A stretch of DNA of 8,819 nucleotides from Gemmatimonadales bacterium (GTDB lineage Bacteria > Gemmatimonadota > Gemmatimonadetes > Gemmatimonadales > GWC2-71-9), in NCBI GenBank assembly GCA_013813145.1, contig JACCSE010000604.1, positions 1 through 8,819 of the forward strand. Direction: 5' to 3'. The number at the start of each line of letters is the position of its first letter. Position 1 is the first letter of the stretch. Shown piece by piece: positions 1 through 6,591 of this stretch. The notes beneath the pieces are model-generated. The model was given only the letters and a program-made list of their open reading frames with translations, was not told where the DNA came from and ran no database searches. The position numbers were made by a program, and so were the translations under genes.

Positions 1-1382
1 ACGCCCATCCGGGGGGACGCTGCGGGCTCTGGGAGTCGGAGGGATTTCGGTTCGACACCGGACCCACCCTCCTCCTGATGGTGGAGTACCTGCGGGCCGT
101 CTTCGAGGAGGCCGGCCGCTCGATCGACCACTACCTCGAGCTGGTGCAACTCGATCCCAACTATCGGATCCACTACGCGGACGGAAGCACGCTCGACATC
201 ACCAGCCGGATCAACGCCATGCTCGAAGGGGTCGAGCGCGTGGAGCCGGGCGTCGGTCCACGATTCCTACGTTTCCTCTCCGAGACGGCCCTGCTCTACC
301 GGATCGGCCTGGACGGGTTCGTGGACCGCAACGTCCACCGGCGCCGGGACTTCTTCAATCTGAAGAACGCGGGGCTCATGCTGCGGGCCCGGGGGATGGA
401 GCGGCTCGAGCGGATGGTGAGTCGCTATTTCCGGAGCGAGAAGCTGCGCCACACGTTCAGCTTCCAGTCGCTCTACCTGGGCCTCTCGCCGTTCGAGTCG
501 CCCGCGATCTACAGTCTCCTCCCCTACACCGAGATAGCGGGTGGACTCCACTTCCCGATGGGAGGGATGCACGCCATTCCGCGGGCGCTCGCGCGGCTCG
601 CGGGCGAGCTGGGCGTCGCCTTCCGCTACGGCGCGGACGTCACCCGCCTGGAGCGCGACGCCGACCGGGTGACCGCCGCCGTTCTCAGCGACGGGACCCG
701 GATCGCGGCCGATCTGGTGCTGGCCAACGCCGATCTACCGTACGTGTACGAGTCGCTGCTCGGCGAACGCTATCCTCGCATCGACCGCATGGCCTTCAGT
801 TGCTCGGCATTTCTCATGTACCTGGGCGTCGGGACGCGATATCCCGCGTTGCCCCATCACAGCCTGGTGGTTCCCGGGGATCTGCGCGCGGCCTGCGAGG
901 ACATCTTCAGCAACTGCCGGATCCCGTCCGATCCGGCCTACTACGTCTGCAATCCGAGCAAGACCGATCCGAGCCTCGCCCCTCCTGGATGCGAGAACCT
1001 CTACGTCCTGGTGCCGGTGCCGAGCCAGGGGCCGGGCCGCGAGATCGACTGGGCGGTGGAGGGCCCCCGACTGGAAGCGGCCATGCTCGACCGGCTCGAG
1101 CGGTTCGGTCTTCGCGATCTCCGCCGCCATATCGTCACCCGCCGCACTTTCACCCCAGCGGACTTCGCCGGCAGCTATTCCGCCACCCGGGGCGAAGCAT
1201 TCGGGCTGGCGCACGGAATCGACCAGGTCGGCTGGTTTCGCCCGCACAACAGGCACCCCGCGTATGGCAACCTCTACTTCGTCGGGCAGAGCACTCACCC
1301 GGGATGCGGCGTGCCCATGGTGCTGATCTCCTCGCGGCTGGTCGTCGAGCGGATGGTCGAGGAGCAGGCGGTGGCGCGGTGA
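1..1382 (+). CDS. crtI: Phytoene desaturase CrtI, 5'-truncated by window edge
   Basis: FAD-dependent CrtI-family desaturase acting on phytoene in the membrane, supplying the conjugated polyene of carotenoids. The gene is open from the first base. The first complete codon is at position 3, and the reading frame before the first ATG (position 78) already encodes family sequence (GGRCGLWESEGFRFDTGPTL), so position 78 is not the start. Missing upstream are about 30-40 residues with the N-terminal dinucleotide-binding GxGxxG loop. Other family marks are NADLPYVYESLLG in the mid-region and the C-terminal FAD-site stretch STHPGCGVPMVLISSRLVVE near 1290-1350. The visible 459 residues plus the missing part match the usual length of about 490-510. 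The stop overlaps the crtB start in GTGA. It could be a related desaturase (four-step versus three-step, or C30-type); the sequence alone does not fix substrate or step number, but adjacency to crtB favours phytoene. Confidence 0.92.
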   Translation, partial: AHPGGRCGLWESEGFRFDTGPTLLLMVEYLRAVFEEAGRSIDHYLELVQLDPNYRIHYADGSTLDITSRINAMLEGVERVEPGVGPRFLRFLSETALLYRIGLDGFVDRNVHRRRDFFNLKNAGLMLRARGMERLERMVSRYFRSEKLRHTFSFQSLYLGLSPFESPAIYSLLPYTEIAGGLHFPMGGMHAIPRALARLAGELGVAFRYGADVTRLERDADRVTAAVLSDGTRIAADLVLANADLPYVYESLLGERYPRIDRMAFSCSAFLMYLGVGTRYPALPHHSLVVPGDLRAACEDIFSNCRIPSDPAYYVCNPSKTDPSLAPPGCENLYVLVPVPSQGPGREIDWAVEGPRLEAAMLDRLERFGLRDLRRHIVTRRTFTPADFAGSYSATRGEAFGLAHGIDQVGWFRPHNRHPAYGNLYFVGQSTHPGCGVPMVLISSRLVVERMVEEQAVAR

Positions 1383-2281
1383 GCCGGTCGCCGCTGGAGC
1401 GGAGCTATGGCCGGGCGGAGGAGACGACCGCGCTCTGGGCCCGGAGCTTCTATTTCGCCAGCCGGTTTCTGCCGCCGCGGAAGCGACGCGCCGTCTTCGC
1501 GCTCTACGACTACTGCCGTCACGCCGACAACCTGGTGGACGCCCGGGGCGACAGGCCCAAGGCTCAGGTGCTGGCCGATCTGACCGCGCTCGGCACACTG
1601 GTACGGTCGATTCACGCCGGCGATCCGCCGCCCGGCGAACGCTGGCTGGCCCTGGGCGACACGCTGCGCCGCTCCGAGGTTCCGCTTGCCCCGCTGCTGG
1701 AGCTGCTCGAGGGTGTGGCGATGGATCTGGACGACGTGGCCTACCCGGACTTCGCCACGCTGCACCGCTACTGCCGCCTCGTGGCGGGAGGAGTGGGCCT
1801 CATGCTCGGGCCGGTGCTTGGCGCCACCTCATCCCGTTTCCGCGAGCCGGGCATCGGGCTCGGCGTCGCGATGCAGCTCACCAACGTTCTGCGAGATGTC
1901 GCCGAGGATCTGGGCGCCGGCCGCCTGTACCTCCCGGCCGACGAACTGGCCCGCTTCGGGCTCGACCGGCAGATCCTCGAGCGCCGCCGCGCCACGCCCG
2001 AATTCGTGGCTTTCATGCGGTTTCAGATCACCCGCGCCCGCGCGCTCTTCGCCGCCGCCGACCCGGTCGTCGGTCTGTTCCCGCGGGACGGCTCGCGCCT
2101 CACCGTCCGGCTGCTGCAGCGGACCTATGCCGGGATCCTCGACGGGATCGAGCGGCTGGGGTATGATGTCTTTCGCGCTCGGGCCTACGTCTCCGGTCCC
2201 CGCAAGCTCATGATCCTCGGCCGGGCGGTCTGGTCCGAGCTTCCGCTGCCCGCGCTGTTCCCCTCGGCGCGGTCGGCGTGA
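1379..2281 (+). CDS. crtB: Phytoene synthase CrtB
   Basis: Squalene/phytoene synthase family enzyme that joins two geranylgeranyl-PP head to head to give phytoene, the first committed carotenoid step. The 300-residue protein carries both Mg-diphosphate-binding Asp motifs: YDYCRHADNLVD at residues 43-54 (D50, D54) and NVLRDVAEDLGAGRLYLP from residue 169 (D173, D177). The start chosen is GTG at 1379, overlapping the crtI stop by four bases and giving the N-terminus SRSPLERSYGRAEETT, normal for the family. The frame stays open upstream to 800, but that part is the alternate frame of crtI. GAGGAG at 1359-1364 is the nearest purine run, rather far (14 nt), so translational coupling to crtI is likely. 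A C30 dehydrosqualene synthase is a possible alternative; substrate length cannot be read from these motifs. Confidence 0.94.
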   Translation: MSRSPLERSYGRAEETTALWARSFYFASRFLPPRKRRAVFALYDYCRHADNLVDARGDRPKAQVLADLTALGTLVRSIHAGDPPPGERWLALGDTLRRSEVPLAPLLELLEGVAMDLDDVAYPDFATLHRYCRLVAGGVGLMLGPVLGATSSRFREPGIGLGVAMQLTNVLRDVAEDLGAGRLYLPADELARFGLDRQILERRRATPEFVAFMRFQITRARALFAAADPVVGLFPRDGSRLTVRLLQRTYAGILDGIERLGYDVFRARAYVSGPRKLMILGRAVWSELPLPALFPSARSA

Positions 2282-2302
2282 CACCCACACTCGCCGAGGC
2301 CG

Positions 2303-3100
2303 GTGACCCCCTTTCCGCCTCCCGGATATCCGCCGCCTCCCACCCCGGCCGCGCTCTGGCTGTTCGAGCGCTACCTCCGGCGTCAAGCGGGACGCCACTT
2401 CTCGGCGGTGCACTGGACGACGAGCGGCGCGCCGGAACGGTGGGACCGTTCGGTCCCGACCATCTTCGTCGCCAACCACAGCAACTGGTGGGACGGGTTC
2501 CTCGCTTTTCTGCTGACCCGAAGGCTCGGGCTGAGCTTTCAGGTGCTCATGGAGGCGCGGCATCTCGCTCGCTACCGGGTTTTCCTCCGGCTCGGCGCCT
2601 TGCCGCTTCGGCGGGACCGCGCGCGGGAGGCTTACGCCGATCTGAACGCGGCCGCGGGGTATCTTCGTCCCGGGGTGGGCCTCTGGGTCTTCCCCCAGGG
2701 AGAGCGGCGTCCGCCGGCGGCGTCTCTCGTCCGATGCGAGCGGGGCGCGGCTCACCTCGCGCTGGGGCACCCGGGTCCAGTGCGGATCTGCCCGGTCGCG
2801 TTCCGCTACGCCTTCGTGGGCGAGCAGCTACCCGAAGCGTTCGCGATGGTGGGCGAGGAGTGGCTCCTTTCCGGGCGCCGATCCGCAGCCCCCGAGACGG
2901 CCAACCGCGAGACGCTGATGGCCGCGATCGAAGACCGGCTGAGCCACACCGTCGCGGCTCTCGATGCGCTGGTCGGTCCCGAGCGACTCGAAGCATTCCG
3001 GCCGCTTGCCGAGGGGCGGCTTTCGGTCAACAAACGAATGGACCGCTTCCGCCACGCCATCGGACTGCTTCGGGGACCGTTCGCAGCCCGCAATGGATGA
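2303..3100 (+). CDS. PlsC-family (lysophospholipid-type) acyltransferase
   Basis: A 265-residue membrane-associated acyltransferase of the 1-acylglycerol-3-phosphate acyltransferase superfamily, transferring an acyl chain to a hydroxyl. The catalytic H-x4-D box is NHSNWWDG (H59, D64). The block corresponding to FPEGTRS reads FPQGERRPP (from F130), an unusual variant. The N-terminus is proline-rich (PFPPPGYPPPPTP). The start is GTG at 2303 with GAGG at 2295-2298 four bases upstream; the GTG at 2278 that overlaps the crtB stop is in another frame and gives no family sequence. It lies 21 nt after crtB and overlaps the next gene by 8 nt, so it is co-transcribed with the carotenoid genes. Acyltransferases of this superfamily esterify carotenoid glycosides in some bacteria, so a carotenoid role is plausible, but no glycosyltransferase is in view and a phospholipid role is equally possible. 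Confidence 0.85.
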   Translation: MTPFPPPGYPPPPTPAALWLFERYLRRQAGRHFSAVHWTTSGAPERWDRSVPTIFVANHSNWWDGFLAFLLTRRLGLSFQVLMEARHLARYRVFLRLGALPLRRDRAREAYADLNAAAGYLRPGVGLWVFPQGERRPPAASLVRCERGAAHLALGHPGPVRICPVAFRYAFVGEQLPEAFAMVGEEWLLSGRRSAAPETANRETLMAAIEDRLSHTVAALDALVGPERLEAFRPLAEGRLSVNKRMDRFRHAIGLLRGPFAARNG

Positions 3101-3542
3101 ATACGCGCTGCTCCGGATGCTGCACGTGACCGGCGCGGTGCTGCTCATCGGGAACGTCACCGTGACCGGGTTCTGGGCCGCGTTTCTCTACCGCGCTCGT
3201 GGCAGCGTGCCGTTCCGACCGGTCGCGCGGGCGATCATGTGGGCTGATCTGCTGTTCACTCTGGGCGGGGGGATCCTGCTCACCGTCAGCGGGATCCTGC
3301 TCGCCATGCGGCTCCAGCTCCGGGTATGGGACACCCCCTGGCTGCTCAAAGGGATCGCGGCGCTTGCCGCCGCCACCCTCGTCTGGCTGGTCGTGCTGCT
3401 GCCCTACCAGCTTCGGCTGGAGCGGAACCCTCCGGAGGACGAGCGGGGGTTGCGGCGGCTCTTTCTTGGCTGGACGCTGGTGGGCTGGGCCGATACGGCG
3501 GTGTTGTTCTACGGGCTGTGGGCGATGGTGGGCAGGCAATAG
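3093..3542 (+). CDS. DUF2269-like integral membrane protein
   Basis: A 149-residue protein with four hydrophobic segments at about residues 9-32, 48-72, 83-104 and 124-146, consistent with a four-helix inner-membrane protein. The opening LRMLHVTGAVLLIGNVTVTG, with a histidine (H11) and asparagine (N21) in the first helix, resembles the DUF2269 family of predicted membrane proteins of unknown function; this is by recall. The frame is open further upstream (to 2964), but that stretch lies inside the acyltransferase gene. ATG at 3093 places the hydrophobic start correctly and overlaps the acyltransferase stop by 8 nt, so translation is probably coupled. It is the last gene of the crt operon before the palindrome at 3552-3620. 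Function is unknown; a role in membrane or redox physiology alongside carotenoids is guesswork. Confidence 0.78.
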   Translation: MDEYALLRMLHVTGAVLLIGNVTVTGFWAAFLYRARGSVPFRPVARAIMWADLLFTLGGGILLTVSGILLAMRLQLRVWDTPWLLKGIAALAAATLVWLVVLLPYQLRLERNPPEDERGLRRLFLGWTLVGWADTAVLFYGLWAMVGRQ

Positions 3543-3551
3543 GCACGTCCC

Positions 3552-3620
3552 TTGTCACCCTGAGCGAAGCGAAGGGGGCATAGCCCAGCTCATGTCCCTT
3601 CGCTCCGCTCCGGGTGACAG
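3552..3620. repeat. Long imperfect palindrome, intergenic repeat copy 1
   Basis: The left arm 3553-3576 and right arm 3596-3619 are each 24 bases and complementary with only two mismatches, both of which can pair as G:U in one transcript. A 19-base spacer separates them. The left arm contains the core CCTGAGCGAAGCGAAGG (3559-3575), found again at 8773-8789. The element sits 9 nt after the DUF2269 stop and could act as a transcription barrier or mRNA-stabilising hairpin, although no U-run follows it. I recall similar GAGCGAAGCGAAGG palindromes dispersed between genes of Gemmatimonadota and Chloroflexota genomes; copy number here cannot be checked. Confidence 0.88.
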
Positions 3621-3719
3621 GATAGGGGGCTCGATCCCCGCGTGGCAATCCAAACCCTGCGGCGGCGGCGTACTCGGCTGGACGGCAGCACTTCCTGAAC
3701 TCGACACCCCGGCGGCTCA
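3621..3719 (+). other. Leader region of the DUF547 operon, no gene seen
   Basis: This is the 99 bases between the palindrome and the DUF547 start. It must contain the promoter of the DUF547-radical SAM-rhodanese genes if they are not read through from the crt operon, but I see no convincing -35/-10 pair. A small GGGG/CCCC stem at 3626-3639 is the only local symmetry. No strong Shine-Dalgarno precedes ATG 3720; the nearest purines are in the GGCGG of 3711-3715. Confidence 0.45.
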
Positions 3720-4523
3720 ATGCGACACCGGCTCGGTTCCACCCTTATTCTCGCGGCAGCGGTCGCCTTCAGGGCGCTTCCGCTCCAGGCTCAGGCGTTC
3801 GATCACTCCGCCTTCGACCGGCTGCTCGCGGAGCACGTCCGCGACGGACTGGTGGACTACGGGGCCTTCGAGGCCTCTCCTCGATTCGACCAGTATCTGC
3901 GGAAACTCGCGACCTTCGACCCACGCTCCCTTCCCCGCGACGAGCGGCTCGCGTTCTGGATCAACGCGTACAACGCTTACACCATCGAGCTGATCAACCG
4001 CCACGGTGAGCGGAAGTCGATCCGCAACATCAACAAGTCGATCGGCTTCATCAAAGGCTACGGCCCGTGGAAGGAGAAGCTGGCTACGGTCGGCGACTCG
4101 GCTTACGGTCTGGATCAGATCGAGCAGAAGATCATCCGCCCCGAGTTCGAGGAGCCCCGCATCCACTTCGCGCTGGTCTGCGCGGCCATGGGCTGTCCGC
4201 CGCTTCGGAGCGAGGCCTACACCGGGGCGCGGCTCGAGCGCCAGCTCGACGATCAGGCGCGAGTCTTCCTGCTCGAGTCGCCGGAGCAGAACCGGGTGGA
4301 CGTGGCCGAGCGGACGGTCCATCTGAGCGAGGTGTTCAAGTTCCGCGACTACGAGAAGGATTTCGGCGGCAGTGAGAAGGCCATCGGGCGCTACATCGCC
4401 CGCTTCCATCCGCAGGGACCGGCCCGAGCGCTGCTGGAGAGCGGCGACTTCGAGGTCCGTTACACCAAGTACGATTGGACTCTGAACAGTCAGGAGCAGG
4501 GCCGCCTCGCCGAGGCGACGTGA
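3720..4523 (+). CDS. Secreted DUF547 domain protein
   Basis: A 267-residue protein with a probable Sec signal peptide: basic MRHR, a hydrophobic stretch at residues 9-22 and an AQA site after residue 26, so the mature protein should be extracytoplasmic. An Arg at 18 inside the hydrophobic stretch is a slight oddity. The remainder matches DUF547: AFWINAYNAYTIELI from residue 78 and IHFALVCAAMGCPPLRSEAY from residue 148, with conserved H149, C154 and C159, then LSEVFKFRDYEKDFGG. The family has no established biochemical role; the invariant His and Cys residues could be catalytic or metal/disulfide-forming, which is inference. Its stop overlaps the radical SAM start in GTGA, so the two are likely translationally coupled and functionally linked. 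Confidence 0.87.
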   Translation: MRHRLGSTLILAAAVAFRALPLQAQAFDHSAFDRLLAEHVRDGLVDYGAFEASPRFDQYLRKLATFDPRSLPRDERLAFWINAYNAYTIELINRHGERKSIRNINKSIGFIKGYGPWKEKLATVGDSAYGLDQIEQKIIRPEFEEPRIHFALVCAAMGCPPLRSEAYTGARLERQLDDQARVFLLESPEQNRVDVAERTVHLSEVFKFRDYEKDFGGSEKAIGRYIARFHPQGPARALLESGDFEVRYTKYDWTLNSQEQGRLAEAT

Positions 4524-5923
4524 GCGCGCTCGGGAGAATCCGGCAGCTCGCGGCCATCGTGCGGGAGCCGGTGCTCGGGGAGACCCGCGGGAACCTGAAG
4601 CGCTCATGGGCGAGGCTGCCGGAGCAGTTCAAGGTGCCGCAGCAGATGCTGGGACGCGGCGGCAACGGCTGCGGCGCCACCATCGGGGTCATGCCCCGCT
4701 GCGACTTCGCCTGCACCGGCTGCTACCTTGGCGAGGAGGCCAATCGGATCCCCCCGGCGCCGCTCGAAGAGGTCAAGGCGCAGATGCGCGCCCTCCGGCC
4801 GACTCTGGGCAACGCGGGCAACCTTCAACTCACCGACGGCGAGGTCACCCTTCGCCCGGAAGCGGAGCTGCTCGAGCTGCTTCGATACGCCCGCGAGCTG
4901 CGCCTCATTCCCATGTTGATGACCCACGGCGACACTTTCCGCCGCAGGCCCGGACTGCTGGAGCGGCTGATCGTCCAGGGTGGGCTGGTCGAGCTGAGTA
5001 TCCACATCGACACCACCCAGCGCGGACGCGTGGGCAGACGCTACCGGATGGCAAGCACCGAGGAAGAGCTGACGCCACTGCGGGACGAGTTCGCCGAGCT
5101 CCTCCGCCGGGCCCGCCGCGAGACCGGGCGTCAGATTCGCGCCGCGACTACCATGACCGTCACCGCCGCCAATCTCGACGGCGTTCCCGCGGTGGTGCGC
5201 TGGCTGCTGCGAAACGCCGACGCGTTCCGACTCATCAGTTTTCAGCCGATCGCGCAGGTAGGCCGTACCGCCGGCGGTCTGGGTGGTGGAGTGTCGGTCG
5301 AGTCGCTCTGGGCCCGGATCGCCGAGGGCCTGGAAGGCCCCGGAGCCGACCCCAAGGCCATCGAGCGGGGGCAGCTCTGGGTGGGGCATCCGGGGTGCAA
5401 CCGCTACGTGCCCGGCGTGGTGGTGACCTCCAAGGCTGAGGCGCCGCGGTTTCACCCGCTCCGGACCTCCGGAGATGCCGTGGACGAGCGGATCGTAGAT
5501 GGATTCCTTCAGCGGTTCGGCGGAATCTCGTTCCGCATGGATCCGCCCCTGGAGCGTTGGGCACGCTGGCTGGGCCTCGCCGCCGCGGAGCCGCGCTTCG
5601 TTTTCGGGAGCCTGGGCCCGTTCGCGCTGCATTGGCTGCGCCGCATCGGGCACGGGCGAGTGGGCCGGGCGCTACGCGACCTGGTCGCCGGGCGGGTGAA
5701 GACCCAGGGCCTCGTCCTCGTCTCCCACCACTTCATGAGCCGGGTCGAACTGGAGTCTCCGCTTGGTCGCGAACGGAGCGCACTATGCGTCTTCCACGTG
5801 CCGGTCGAGGGAAGGCTGGTTCCAATGTGCGAGGTGAACGCCACCGAAGTACGCGACCGCTACTACGAACGCCTCGGGGCCCACGGCGCCGGTTCGGGGG
5901 GTACCGGTTTAGGTTGGAGATGA
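4520..5923 (+). CDS. Radical SAM enzyme, family not identified
   Basis: A 467-residue protein with the CX3CX2C cluster motif (C61, C65, C68 in MPRCDFACTGCYLGEEANR), which binds the [4Fe-4S] cluster that cleaves S-adenosylmethionine. The SAM-contacting GGE-type motif appears as LTDGEVTLRPE (residues 104-114). A barrel-like repeat follows (MLMTHGDTF, LVELSIHIDTTQRGR, AATTMTVTAANL). A further Cys, C51, lies in NGCGATIG just before the motif. C-terminal to the barrel are C293 (HPGCNRYVPG), C423 (ALCVFHVP) and C437 (MCEVNA), which might ligate an auxiliary cluster, although the spacing is not an obvious SPASM pattern. The GTG at 4520 overlaps the DUF547 stop, with GAGG at 4512-4515 as a plausible ribosome site; ATG 4475 in frame would add 15 residues of DUF547-overlapping sequence and is less likely. 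Substrate and product are unknown. Linkage to a secreted DUF547 protein and a membrane rhodanese suggests a shared pathway. Confidence 0.85.
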   Translation: MSALGRIRQLAAIVREPVLGETRGNLKRSWARLPEQFKVPQQMLGRGGNGCGATIGVMPRCDFACTGCYLGEEANRIPPAPLEEVKAQMRALRPTLGNAGNLQLTDGEVTLRPEAELLELLRYARELRLIPMLMTHGDTFRRRPGLLERLIVQGGLVELSIHIDTTQRGRVGRRYRMASTEEELTPLRDEFAELLRRARRETGRQIRAATTMTVTAANLDGVPAVVRWLLRNADAFRLISFQPIAQVGRTAGGLGGGVSVESLWARIAEGLEGPGADPKAIERGQLWVGHPGCNRYVPGVVVTSKAEAPRFHPLRTSGDAVDERIVDGFLQRFGGISFRMDPPLERWARWLGLAAAEPRFVFGSLGPFALHWLRRIGHGRVGRALRDLVAGRVKTQGLVLVSHHFMSRVELESPLGRERSALCVFHVPVEGRLVPMCEVNATEVRDRYYERLGAHGAGSGGTGLGWR

Positions 5924-5930
5924 CGGATCC

Positions 5931-5935
5931 GGAGG
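5931..5935 (+). promoter_or_regulatory. Shine-Dalgarno of the rhodanese gene
   Basis: GGAGG lies four bases before ATG 5940. It decides the start against the ATGA overlap at 5920, which is in a different frame and does not lead into the rhodanese domain. Confidence 0.75.
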
Positions 5936-5939
5936 TCAG

Positions 5940-6587
5940 ATGGTACCGGCCGCATCTCCCTATGAGTTCAACGATGAAGAACCGGCCGGCCGGTGGAGCC
6001 GGTCTCGGGGCGCGCGCGGCCCTCGCCGGTGGCCGCGAATCCTGCTGGTGGCGATCGTGCTTCCGCTGCTCCTTGGCGCCGGCGTCGCGGCGGTGCTCGG
6101 GCGGCCGGTCGCATTCGAGGCCATCCGGCGGCTTACGGTTCGAAAGTTCCCCGACGTCAAGTGGATCGGTGCGGCCGAGCTGACCCGCTGGCTCAAGGAT
6201 CCCGGCCGTCCCCAACCGGTGGTGCTGGACGCGCGGACGGCGGATGAGTTCGCCGTCAGCCATCTCGCGGGCGCGGTGCGCATCGATCCCTACCGACCAC
6301 TGCTCCGTGCGCTCCGAGGCGTCCCCAAGGACACGGCCATCGTAGTCTATTGCTCGGTGGGCTACCGGAGCGCGCGAGTCGCGCACTGGCTGGAGGGGCA
6401 GGGGTACACCCGGGTGTACAACCTGGAGGGGAGTCTCTTCCAGTGGGCCAACGAGGAGAGACCGGTGTTCCGCAAGAACTGGCCGGTGAATGAGGTGCAC
6501 CCGTACGATCCGACATGGGGATTGCTGCTGGAGGCGAGGTACCGCATCGATGCGCCGCCGGTGCAGAAGCGCTCGGCGGCGCCCTGA
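5940..6587 (+). CDS. Membrane-anchored rhodanese-like protein
   Basis: A 215-residue protein. Residues 18-33 are rich in Arg (RWSRSRGARGPRRWPR), followed by one transmembrane segment at 34-53. By the positive-inside rule the C-terminal domain should face the periplasm. That domain, about 72-175, is rhodanese-like: VVLDARTADEFAVSHLAGAV (D97, R99, E103, H108) and the active loop VVYCSVGYRSARVA with C138 as the sulfur-carrying cysteine in a six-residue loop (C-SVGY-R), the size seen in sulfur-transferring rather than phosphatase-like rhodaneses. A C-terminal tail VHPYDPTWGLLLEARYR extends beyond the domain. It follows the radical SAM gene by 16 nt and is probably co-transcribed. It could carry persulfide sulfur for a redox or sulfur-insertion step; the acceptor is unknown. 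It ends 4 nt from the convergent Nim-like gene, so the operon terminator must lie within that gene or be absent. Confidence 0.88.
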   Translation: MVPAASPYEFNDEEPAGRWSRSRGARGPRRWPRILLVAIVLPLLLGAGVAAVLGRPVAFEAIRRLTVRKFPDVKWIGAAELTRWLKDPGRPQPVVLDARTADEFAVSHLAGAVRIDPYRPLLRALRGVPKDTAIVVYCSVGYRSARVAHWLEGQGYTRVYNLEGSLFQWANEERPVFRKNWPVNEVHPYDPTWGLLLEARYRIDAPPVQKRSAAP

Positions 6588-6591
6588 TGTG

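Noticed and set aside
800..1378. In-frame upstream extension of crtB to 800
   Set aside because: This stretch is the alternate frame of crtI, Arg/Gly/Pro-rich with no family sequence; phytoene synthase homology begins right at GTG 1379.
2278..3129. Open frame starting at the GTGA overlap with the crtB stop
   Set aside because: The translation is low-complexity Arg/Ala/Gly/Ser sequence, while the neighbouring frame from 2303 holds the H-x4-D acyltransferase.
3543..3719. Short open frames through the intergenic palindrome as small proteins
   Set aside because: They are extensions of alternate frames of flanking genes read through a repeat, with no start signal or coding character.
4604..5653. 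Long minus-strand open frame opposite the radical SAM gene
   Set aside because: It is a shadow frame typical of high-GC DNA: no recognisable domain, and the plus strand carries clear motifs over the same bases.
5920..6183. ATGA overlap at the radical SAM stop as start of the next gene
   Set aside because: The frame does not lead into the rhodanese domain; ATG 5940 with GGAGG at 5931-5935 does.
4520..6587. Arsenosugar-type cluster (ArsS radical SAM with DUF547 and rhodanese neighbours)
   Set aside because: I recall DUF547 and rhodanese genes near such clusters, but the motif here continues CYLGEEANR, not the ArsS-type sequence, and no ArsM methyltransferase or glycosyltransferase is present.
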